From NCBI GenBank assembly GCA_903829565.1, contig CAIKQM010000034.1, forward strand, positions 1 through 5,723: a stretch of DNA of 5,723 nucleotides, read 5' to 3'. The DNA comes from an uncultured Planctomycetota bacterium. Lineage in GTDB: Bacteria > Planctomycetota > UBA1135 > GCA-002686595. The first letter of the stretch is position 1. Each line of letters begins with the position of its first letter. Below, one piece after another: positions 1-5,723 of this stretch. The notes below the pieces were generated by a model. That model was given only the letters and a program-made list of their open reading frames with translations. It was not told the origin of the DNA and ran no database searches. A program made the translations under genes and the position numbers.

Positions 1-1921
1 TATCATGATCTCCCGTGGTCACCATGGTGGCCGGATAGGCCACGCCTTCCTTCACAGTGTGCAGCGGCGAGTACTTGATCAAGTAGGGGAAGGCTTGCGG
101 GTCATCGCTGCGCCCGTAGTCAGAAGCCCACGCCCATCCGATCGTGAAACGGTGGTAGCGCAGCATGTCCAGCACACCTACACCAGGCAACGCGGCGCCG
201 AACAGCTCGGGGCGTTGGGTCATGCACGCGCCGACGAGCAAACCGCCGTTGCTACGGCCGTGAATGGCGAGCTTGCTCGGGCTCGTGCGCCCGCTGCCCA
301 CCAGCCATTCCGCGCAGGCGATGAAGTCGTCAAAGACGTTCTGTTTACGCTCTTTGGTGCCGGCTTGGTGCCAATCACGACCGTACTCGCCACCACCGCG
401 CAAGTTGGCACTGGCGTACACACCTCCCAGTTCCAGCCAACCAAGCACGGCAGGTGAGAACGAAGGCTTGATCGGGATGTTGAAGCCACCATAGCCGTAC
501 AACAAGGTCGGCGTCTGTGCATTCGGCGTCACATCCTTGCGGCGCACCAAGAACAGCGGCACCTGTGTGCCATCCTTGCTGCTGACGCGCACTTGCTCGG
601 TGACATAGTCCGCAGGGTCAAACACGAGCTGCGGCTTGCGCCAGAGCTTGGACTCCATGCGCGGCAGGTCCACCACATGCACCTCACCGGGCGAAGTGAA
701 GCTCGAGTACGAGTAGTACAAGCGCGCGCAATCGAGATCACCCCACAATCCACCGATCGAGCCTAGCCCCGGTAGCTGCAGACGTTCAACGAAGGTGCCG
801 TCGAGCTCGTACACGCTGACTTCATTCGCCGCATCCACCATGCGCGACAGCACCAAGCGATTGCCGGCCAAGAGTGCCGACTCGAGGGTGTGCTCGCTTT
901 CCGGAACGATGGTGATGAGCCGCTCGCGCGCATCCAAATCAACCGCAATGACACGGCCCTTGGCCGCATCCTTGTCCGACTGGAACCACAGGCGCTTGCC
1001 GCGCTTGCCCAAGAACTCGTATCCCGCATCAAAGTCACCGAACAGTGACTCCAGCGGGGCTTGCACGCCACCCGCCAAACTCTGCAAGAAGATGCGGTTC
1101 TTTTGTTCGGTGCCCTGCGTCTGCGAAACCACGAGGAGCTCATGGTCGTCACTTGTCGTGGCACTGAAGCCCCACTCAGGTTGATCGGCGCGCCCCAACA
1201 CCAAGACATCGGTAGACTGCGCCGCGCCTAGCGTGTGAAAACGCAGTTGGTGATTGGCCAGCGCCGTCTTGCCGCTCGTGTCGTGATCGGGATAGGTGCT
1301 GTACCAGATGCCGCTGGATTCCTTGTTCCAGGCCAGTCCAGAGAACTTGACCCACTCCACCTTGTCGGCCAGGTCTACACCGTTGGCAACACGCTTGAAG
1401 CGCACGACATTCCAATCCGAACCAGCTTCGCTGCCAGCATAGGCCAGCAACTCACCATCCGGTGAGACTGCGGTCTGACCAACGGCAAAGGTGCCATCAG
1501 CCCGCACCGAGTTCGGATCCAACAGCACGCGCGGTGTGGCTTGTGCATCGTCTTGCACGTAGAGCACCGCTTGGTTGCGCAAACCATCGTTCTTCCAGAA
1601 GTAGATGCGGCCCTTCTTCTCGAAGGGCACCCCAACCCGCTCGTAGTTCCATAAGGCCGTCAAGCGCTGTTCAATCGCTGCGCGCTGCGGCACTGCGTCG
1701 ATGTACTCGCGCACCAAGGCGTTCTGCGCGTCAATCCAAGTACGCGTAGGTGCACTGTCCGGGTCTTCCAGACCGCGCCACGGGTCTGCGATGGCAGTGC
1801 CGTGGTAGTCCTCGACGACGGCGTCTTGAGGGTAGGAAGGGTACTGCATGGCAGGTTGGGAGGTTGTTTGGCAGGCCACAAGGCTCACCAAGGCACACAC
1901 GGCGGGGAGTAGGGACTTCAT
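1..1921 (-). CDS. Prolyl oligopeptidase (S9A serine peptidase), predicted lipoprotein, C-terminus cut by window edge
   Basis: Reading from the ATG at 1921 gives 640 uninterrupted codons down to base 2, with no stop before the edge. The family cleaves short peptides after proline. Residues 1-17 are a lipoprotein signal. A typical S9A N-terminal region follows (DYHG, then DPWRGLEDP, near residues 38-54), then the beta-propeller region to about 430, including EWVKFSGLAWN. The alpha/beta-hydrolase domain starts near 470. By alignment to pig enzyme numbering recalled from memory: Tyr477 in YGYGGFN matches oxyanion-hole Tyr473; Ser557 in GRSNGG (codon 251-253) matches nucleophile Ser554; Trp598 in TIGWAW matches the proline-stacking Trp595; Asp640 in GDHD (codon 2-4) matches catalytic Asp641. 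The catalytic His and last roughly 70 residues lie outside. The ATG is chosen because it keeps the signal peptide, although no Shine-Dalgarno sequence precedes it. Other S9 members such as oligopeptidase B fit worse, since they carry GGSAGG. Confidence 0.95.
   Translation of the reverse strand, partial: MKSLLPAVCALVSLVACQTTSQPAMQYPSYPQDAVVEDYHGTAIADPWRGLEDPDSAPTRTWIDAQNALVREYIDAVPQRAAIEQRLTALWNYERVGVPFEKKGRIYFWKNDGLRNQAVLYVQDDAQATPRVLLDPNSVRADGTFAVGQTAVSPDGELLAYAGSEAGSDWNVVRFKRVANGVDLADKVEWVKFSGLAWNKESSGIWYSTYPDHDTSGKTALANHQLRFHTLGAAQSTDVLVLGRADQPEWGFSATTSDDHELLVVSQTQGTEQKNRIFLQSLAGGVQAPLESLFGDFDAGYEFLGKRGKRLWFQSDKDAAKGRVIAVDLDARERLITIVPESEHTLESALLAGNRLVLSRMVDAANEVSVYELDGTFVERLQLPGLGSIGGLWGDLDCARLYYSYSSFTSPGEVHVVDLPRMESKLWRKPQLVFDPADYVTEQVRVSSKDGTQVPLFLVRRKDVTPNAQTPTLLYGYGGFNIPIKPSFSPAVLGWLELGGVYASANLRGGGEYGRDWHQAGTKERKQNVFDDFIACAEWLVGSGRTSPSKLAIHGRSNGGLLVGACMTQRPELFGAALPGVGVLDMLRYHRFTIGWAWASDYGRSDDPQAFPYLIKYSPLHTVKEGVAYPATMVTTGDHD
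1871..1921 (-). other. Lipoprotein (type II) signal peptide of the prolyl oligopeptidase
   Basis: The first 17 residues read MKSLLPAVCALVSLVAC. Lys2 is followed by a short hydrophobic stretch and the lipobox Leu14-Val15-Ala16-Cys17, so lipidation and cleavage before Cys17 are expected. Residue +2 is Gln rather than Asp, which in proteobacterial rules favours the outer membrane; whether that rule holds here depends on the host. A short Ser/Thr/Gln/Pro-containing linker follows before the peptidase region. The hydrophobic core is short, but the lipobox match is clean. Confidence 0.82.
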
Positions 1922-1937
1922 AGAGTGCGTCGGGGTG
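1922..1937 (-). other. 16-base spacer between amidase stop and peptidase start
   Basis: The amidase ends in TAA (1938-1940) and the peptidase ATG follows 16 bases later on the same strand. The spacer is C-rich and has no purine-rich ribosome-binding motif, terminator hairpin or recognisable promoter. The spacing suggests co-transcription, with translation of the second gene coupled to the first or started on a leader without a Shine-Dalgarno site. Confidence 0.6.
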
Positions 1938-3566
1938 TTAACGAACCGGGGGTCTAGGCAGCGCTCCATAGCGTTGTTGCCAAGCACTGGAAGCGGCTGT
2001 CAAATCTGCTTCACCATACAGTTGACCCACAAACGTGATCGAGCGTGGCAAGCCACGCTTGTCCAAACCATCGGGAGCGCACACCACAGGGTGCCCCGTC
2101 AGATTGGTGGCCAACAGCAAGTCCGTGGCAAAGCTAGGGTGCACTAGCAGGTCCACGTCCTTCATGAGGTGTGCCATGTGCTGCATGACGCGCGTGCGCA
2201 AGCGTTGGGCGCGCAAGTACTCCACGGCGGGCATGAGGCGCGCCGCCCGGAAGGTGTTGGGCCAAGCGGCTTCGTCTTGCCAGACCATACGTTCGTCGGC
2301 GTTGCTGCGCGTGGTCTCGTCGAACTGTGCCGCGGCCTCGGCCACCAGCACGACCAGCACATCGCCTAGCGGCACATCGAAGCGTACGTCCACATCGACC
2401 AGTGTCGCACCCAAGCTGCGCAGCTCGTCGAGCACATGCCTGTGTCCACTGGCCTCGTCAAAAGCACCTGACGGCACACCAATACGCAAGCCATCCAGCG
2501 TCGCGACTGAACCGACCGCATAGGGCGCATCCACCACGGAACCGTCCAACCCGTCAGTACCGCGCAGCACATCCAACACAAGCGCGCAATCCGCAGCTGT
2601 ACGCGCGATCGGGCCCAGCTTGTCCATGGTCCAGGACAAACTCATTGCGCCGTGGCGAGAGACGCGGCCATACGTGGGCCGCAAGCCGGTCGCACCACAC
2701 GTGGTGCTGGGCGACACGATGGAACCCAGTGTTTCACTGCCTACGGCAAAGGGCAGGGCCGCGCAGGCCACAGCCGCAGCAGAGCCAGCCGATGAGCCGG
2801 AACTTCCTGTGCTGGTATCCCATGGATTGCGCGTGCGCCCACCATGCCACAGATCGCCATAGGCAAACTCGCCCAAGGATGTCTTGCACAGCAACACCGC
2901 ACCTGCCTGCCGCAGCTTGGTGATGACCGTGGCATCGGCATCGATCACGCGTTCTTCATAGATGGCCGAGCCCCAGGTGGTCGGAGCGCCGCGTGCCGCC
3001 AAGAGATCCTTGGCGCCGTAGGGAATGCCGTGCAACGGGCCACGCCAGTGACCGGTATCTAGCTCGCGATCCAAGGCTTCCGCCTCTGCAAGCGCTTGGG
3101 TGTCCAGCAGATTGACCACACAACGCAGCTGTGGATCCAAGCGACGGCAGCGTTCCAGATACAGCTGGGTCAGCTCCACGCAGCTGATCTGACGAGACTT
3201 GATCCACGCCGCTAGTTCCAGCACAGAAGCGAAGGCAATGTCCTCTTGGTTCGAGGGCAAAGGTCGCTGCGCCTCATAGCTCCACGCCGTGAGCGCGAGC
3301 TTGCTCTTCACCGGCGCCTGCCCTGGCAAGAGGGGCGTGAAGACTAGCGGCGCTTCCAACTCCGAAGGCAAAGCCAGAGCCTGCAAGCGCGCATAACCCG
3401 CGAGATTCTCACTCACCATACGTTGCATCTGCAGCACTTCCGCAGCCGTGAACTGCAGGCCTGCAACTTTGGCTGCGGCGTCCAGTTCGCTGGGGGCCAG
3501 TGGAGCTACGGCACGCTCCTGCAACCAAGCCAGCGACGGATAGGGATCGGGCGGGAGTAGAGTCAC
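1938..3566 (-). CDS. Amidase signature (AS) family amidase
   Basis: The 542-residue product belongs to the Ser-cisSer-Lys amidase family, which hydrolyses amides to carboxylate and amine and also includes GatA and fatty-acid amide hydrolase. Numbered from the GTG at 3566, the triad is Lys186 (GIPYGAKDLL), cis-Ser258 (GSSAGSAAAVA) and nucleophile Ser282 (GSETLGSIVSPS). The 24-residue spacing between the serines matches the family. CGATGLRPTYGRVSRHGAM follows, and the C-terminal GHPVVCAPDG segment is also typical. The first 105 or so residues are a helical extension before the core, and there is no signal peptide, so a cytoplasmic location is likely. In-frame starts are TTG (3569) and GTG (3566); a TAG at 3576-3578 rules out anything longer, and the first ATG is codon 47. 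GTG is preferred because it is the commoner start and a weak AGG lies 8 bases upstream. Substrate is not predictable. The missing GatB neighbour argues against a tRNA amidotransferase subunit. The peptidase gene follows 16 bases downstream. Confidence 0.93.
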   Translation of the reverse strand: MTLLPPDPYPSLAWLQERAVAPLAPSELDAAAKVAGLQFTAAEVLQMQRMVSENLAGYARLQALALPSELEAPLVFTPLLPGQAPVKSKLALTAWSYEAQRPLPSNQEDIAFASVLELAAWIKSRQISCVELTQLYLERCRRLDPQLRCVVNLLDTQALAEAEALDRELDTGHWRGPLHGIPYGAKDLLAARGAPTTWGSAIYEERVIDADATVITKLRQAGAVLLCKTSLGEFAYGDLWHGGRTRNPWDTSTGSSGSSAGSAAAVACAALPFAVGSETLGSIVSPSTTCGATGLRPTYGRVSRHGAMSLSWTMDKLGPIARTAADCALVLDVLRGTDGLDGSVVDAPYAVGSVATLDGLRIGVPSGAFDEASGHRHVLDELRSLGATLVDVDVRFDVPLGDVLVVLVAEAAAQFDETTRSNADERMVWQDEAAWPNTFRAARLMPAVEYLRAQRLRTRVMQHMAHLMKDVDLLVHPSFATDLLLATNLTGHPVVCAPDGLDKRGLPRSITFVGQLYGEADLTAASSAWQQRYGALPRPPVR

Positions 3567-3613
3567 CAAGAGAGCCTACCGCTCACCTGCGGGTCGAGGG
3601 TAGCCTGCAGCGC
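3567..3613. promoter_or_regulatory. 47-base divergent gap between amidase and transporter starts
   Basis: This is the only divergent junction in the window. With the chosen starts only 47 bases separate the two genes, so any promoter for either one must overlap the first codons of the other. I see no convincing -35/-10 pair on either strand. On the plus strand a GAGGG at 3596-3600 could serve as a distant ribosome-binding site for the transporter; on the minus strand AGG at 3575-3577 could serve the amidase. A GCGTG/CACGC inverted repeat (3612-3616 and 3622-3626) sits at the transporter start. Confidence 0.4.
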
Positions 3614-4891
3614 GTGGGAAACACGCTTCTTGCTCGCTGTGGACTAGCCCGCGCGGATGCGCGCGCCTGGGCTGTCTACGATTGGGCCAATAGCGCGATG
3701 TACACCGTCGTGGTGACTGCGGTGTTTCCGGTCTGGTACCGCAACTATGTGGCCGTCGATCTGAGCGACGATGCCAAACGCACCAGCTTTGCTTGGGCCA
3801 CCACCTTGGTACTGGTGCTCTCCGCGCTGCTCTCGCCGCTGTTGGGGGCGTTGGCAGATGCGCGCGGCTCCAAGAAGCGTTGGTTCACGGCTTTTGTGGT
3901 GCTCGGTACGAGCGCCTGCGCGGCGTTGGCCTTCGTGCAACAGGGTCAAGCGGCGCTGGCCTGCACGCTGTTTGCCTTAGCCAACTTGGGTGCAGTCGGC
4001 AGCTTCGTGTTCTATGACGCCATGTTGGTCGATGTGGCCGAGCCCAAAGACTATGACGCTCTCTCTACGAGCGGCTATGCCTTGGGCTACTTGGGTGGTG
4101 GCCTCGCTTTAGCCGCGGTGGCGGCCAGTTTGCTGTACCCGATCTTGCCCGGCTCGGAGAGTGATCCCCAGCTCGCGGTGCGCGCTAGCATGCTGTTTGT
4201 CGCCTTGTGGTGGGCGGTGTTCAGCCTTCCACTGCTCTTGCGCGTCAAGGAAACCCGACACGACACCCAGCGCGACACGCGCGTCAGCGCCGCGTTACGC
4301 GCGCTCTGGCAGACCTTGACAGAGCTGCGTCAACGGCGCGATGCCTTCATCTTCCTGCTGGCCTTCTTTGCCTACAACGACGGCATCGGAACCATCATCC
4401 GGATGGCCACCACCTTTGGCGATGAGAAGGGACTCGCTGCTGCCGACATGCTCAAGGCCATCTTGTTGGTGCAAGTGGTGGGCATTCCGGCGACGCTGCT
4501 CTTCGGCCGCATCGCGCGTAGCACAGGCGCGAAGCCCATGCTGTTCGTGGCCATCGCCGTGTATGTGATCGCGGCGCTGTTGGCGCGCAGTATGGAAACA
4601 GCCGCTGACTTCTGGCTCTTAGCGGGGCTCATCGGCTGTGTGCAAGGTGGAGCCCAAGCGCTCTCCCGCTCGTTGTATGCATCCATGGTGCCCGCGCACC
4701 GTCAGGCTGAGTTCTTTGGCCTGTTCTCTACTTTGGAGAAGTTCGCCGGCATTTTGGGGCCTTTGGCCTTTGCCGTCTTGCCGAGCACCGATGCGGCGCT
4801 GCTGTCGGTCATTGGCTTCTTCTTGCTTGGCGCGGGACTCCTGAGTCGCGTCGACGTCGAGCGTGGCCGCGCAGCGCATCACCAGCCCTAA
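3614..4891 (+). CDS. MFS transporter, UMF1/Atg22-like family
   Basis: The 425-residue membrane protein has about 12 hydrophobic segments, near residues 24-42, 60-80, 90-109, 112-137, 154-175, 191-210, 244-262, 279-298, 308-326, 331-350, 367-389 and 394-411, with a basic loop at 211-243. Family hallmarks are YDWANSA (22-28), the MFS loop DARGSKKRW after helix 2 (82-90), FYDAMLVDVA (133-142), STSGYALGYLGGG (151-163) and QGGAQALSRSLYASMVP (344-360), followed by EFFGLFSTLEKFAGILGP. These fit bacterial relatives of yeast Atg22, a vacuolar protein linked to amino-acid efflux; the bacterial substrate and direction are unknown. The GTG at 3614 is chosen because the family starts shortly before YDWANSA. 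An in-frame GTG at 3500 would add 38 charged, non-membrane residues and overlap the amidase by 67 bases. The TAA stop at 4889-4891 overlaps the next gene's stop. Confidence 0.91.
   Translation: MGNTLLARCGLARADARAWAVYDWANSAMYTVVVTAVFPVWYRNYVAVDLSDDAKRTSFAWATTLVLVLSALLSPLLGALADARGSKKRWFTAFVVLGTSACAALAFVQQGQAALACTLFALANLGAVGSFVFYDAMLVDVAEPKDYDALSTSGYALGYLGGGLALAAVAASLLYPILPGSESDPQLAVRASMLFVALWWAVFSLPLLLRVKETRHDTQRDTRVSAALRALWQTLTELRQRRDAFIFLLAFFAYNDGIGTIIRMATTFGDEKGLAAADMLKAILLVQVVGIPATLLFGRIARSTGAKPMLFVAIAVYVIAALLARSMETAADFWLLAGLIGCVQGGAQALSRSLYASMVPAHRQAEFFGLFSTLEKFAGILGPLAFAVLPSTDAALLSVIGFFLLGAGLLSRVDVERGRAAHHQP
4888..4891. other. Overlapping stop codons of convergent genes
   Basis: The four bases CTAA hold both stops: TAA (4889-4891) of the transporter on the plus strand and TAG (reverse of 4888-4890) of the M24 homologue on the minus strand. 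No space remains for an intergenic terminator, and I see no strong hairpin with a T-run on either side, so transcripts probably run into the opposite gene. Confidence 0.9.
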
Positions 4892-5723
4892 GGTAGCTGC
4901 GCGATCGCCGGGCGTCCGTCTTCTAGCGGCCAAGCGGTCATGCGTGTCAGCACTTCGCCGACGCCACGACTGTCCACAAGGAGCGTGTCCTCTGCTTTCA
5001 CGCCCGCGATGGAGGGATTCCAGCCGTAGCTTTGCCCAGCTACTACCAAGGTTGGATCGTTGGGTGTAGCGATGCGTTCACGCGTGCGGTAACCCATCGG
5101 ACCGCCTTGGTGGTGGTGCTGCCATTCCTCGGCGAAGCCCACGCTAGCGTAGGCCGACATGCCGGCCTGCAACACCTGTCCGAGCGTCTGACCAGCGCGC
5201 GTAGCCTCATGCAGAGCACGCTCCACCTGCCGGACGGCAGCATGGCGGCGCACAAGGTCTGCACTCGGCGTGCCTACGCTCAAGATGCGCGACAGACACA
5301 CCACCAGGCCGTCACGCGTGGCACACATGCCCGCCAACACGTTGCGCTGCACGCGTGCTTCGGTAGGGATCGGATGACGATACCGATACGCGCGCTCATC
5401 AGCGGCCACCAAGCACACGGGCACTTGCAGGTCGCGCGCACGCAAGGCGTGGATCCAACGCGCCGCGACGTCCAGTTCGCGTTCGCCTGGATGTGTGCTC
5501 AACAGAGCTTCTTGCGTAGCGTCGGCCGCATCACGACCAAGGCTGCGCAAGCGCTCTACATCACCCGCTGTCAGCGGGGCACGCACCGCAGCGAGAGGAT
5601 CACCGCCCTCAGTGTCGCGCAACAAAGGCGCAGGTAGAGCCCCCGTTCGCTGCTGCCACCACGGCATGCACTCCACGGTCCAGGCCTCGCCGAACTCTTC
5701 ATCGACAAGTCGTGCGGCTTCGA
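4888..5723 (-). CDS. M24 family (creatinase/aminopeptidase P fold) peptidase homologue with degenerate metal site, N-terminus cut by window edge
   Basis: The frame is open to the right edge, so 277 C-terminal residues are visible; relatives are often near 370-400, so roughly 100 are missing (estimate). An internal GTG at 5676 is not a convincing start, because reading continues upstream. The fragment holds the end of an N-terminal domain, then the pita-bread fold from about residue 50 (VERLRSLGRDAADATQEALL, PGERELDVA, LVAADERAYRYRHPIPT). Near the end are WQHHHQGGPMGY (200-211) and GWNPSIAGVKAEDT (233-246), hallmarks of a Xaa-Pro-peptidase-like M24 subgroup. Aligned by eye to methionine aminopeptidase, the five metal ligands become Gly131, Cys142, His204, Asn235 and Glu244, so only His and the last Glu remain. 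Creatinase likewise keeps this fold without metal. No signal peptide is visible and the protein is probably cytoplasmic. It may be a metal-independent hydrolase or a non-catalytic homologue. Confidence 0.85.
   Translation of the reverse strand, partial: EAARLVDEEFGEAWTVECMPWWQQRTGALPAPLLRDTEGGDPLAAVRAPLTAGDVERLRSLGRDAADATQEALLSTHPGERELDVAARWIHALRARDLQVPVCLVAADERAYRYRHPIPTEARVQRNVLAGMCATRDGLVVCLSRILSVGTPSADLVRRHAAVRQVERALHEATRAGQTLGQVLQAGMSAYASVGFAEEWQHHHQGGPMGYRTRERIATPNDPTLVVAGQSYGWNPSIAGVKAEDTLLVDSRGVGEVLTRMTAWPLEDGRPAIAQLP

Noticed and set aside
763..1209. 148-codon minus-strand frame inside the peptidase gene
   Set aside because: It is out of frame with the continuous peptidase reading frame, is rich in Arg, Ser, Trp and Cys, and is a shadow. 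The real frame lacks a stop inside the window because the gene runs off the edge.
1..1921. Pseudogene or frameshift in the peptidase
   Set aside because: Codon-by-codon reading shows a continuous frame with all expected motifs in register; only the window edge truncates it.
1848..2523. Plus-strand open frames opposite the peptidase/amidase junction and the amidase
   Set aside because: They lie antisense to strongly supported genes, show low-complexity Arg/Ser/Ala-rich composition typical of GC-rich shadow frames, and resemble no family I recognise.
3500..3613. Longer transporter start at the GTG at 3500
   Set aside because: It adds 38 charged, proline-rich residues unlike UMF1 N-termini and overlaps the 5' end of the divergent amidase by 67 bases; that stretch is explained by amidase codons.
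5032..5637. 201-codon plus-strand frame opposite the M24 gene
   Set aside because: The opposite strand encodes recognisable M24 motifs throughout, while this frame is rich in Arg, His and Thr without domain features.
4888..5676. Treating the M24 homologue as a complete 262-residue protein starting at the GTG at 5676
   Set aside because: The frame stays open for 15 more codons to the edge, and the fragment begins in the middle of a domain that relatives carry in full.

Overview
This is a densely coding, GC-rich bacterial window (about 60% GC by eye). Four protein genes fill almost all of it, and I see no RNA gene, mobile element, CRISPR array or notable repeat. A lipoprotein signal peptide on the first gene points to a bacterium, and its +2 Gln fits a Gram-negative outer-membrane lipoprotein. 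Frequent TTG leucine codons and this set of families would suit Planctomycetota or a similar group, but I cannot fix the lineage from the window alone.

Layout. From the left edge to 1921, minus strand: a prolyl oligopeptidase (peptidase family S9A) with a lipobox, cut by the edge exactly at its catalytic Asp. At 1938-3566, minus strand: an amidase-signature hydrolase just upstream of the peptidase, 16 bases apart and probably in one operon with it. At 3567-3613: a 47-base divergent gap. At 3614-4891, plus strand: a UMF1/Atg22-type major facilitator transporter. From 4888 to the right edge, minus strand: the C-terminal part of an M24 'pita-bread' peptidase homologue that has lost several metal ligands. 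It converges on the transporter and their stop codons overlap in the four bases CTAA.

How the genes may work together (inference): three of the four products belong to families that act on peptide or amide bonds, and the fourth is a transporter whose fungal relative Atg22 is linked to amino-acid efflux from the vacuole. A peptide/amide scavenging neighbourhood is plausible: a membrane-anchored endopeptidase trims proline-containing peptides outside the cytoplasm, and cytoplasmic hydrolases and an exporter or importer handle the products. Only the amidase-peptidase pair has operon-like spacing. I found no evidence for a wholly new system. The most unusual items are the degenerate M24 active site, the variant amidase nucleophile motif and the tight divergent and convergent junctions.
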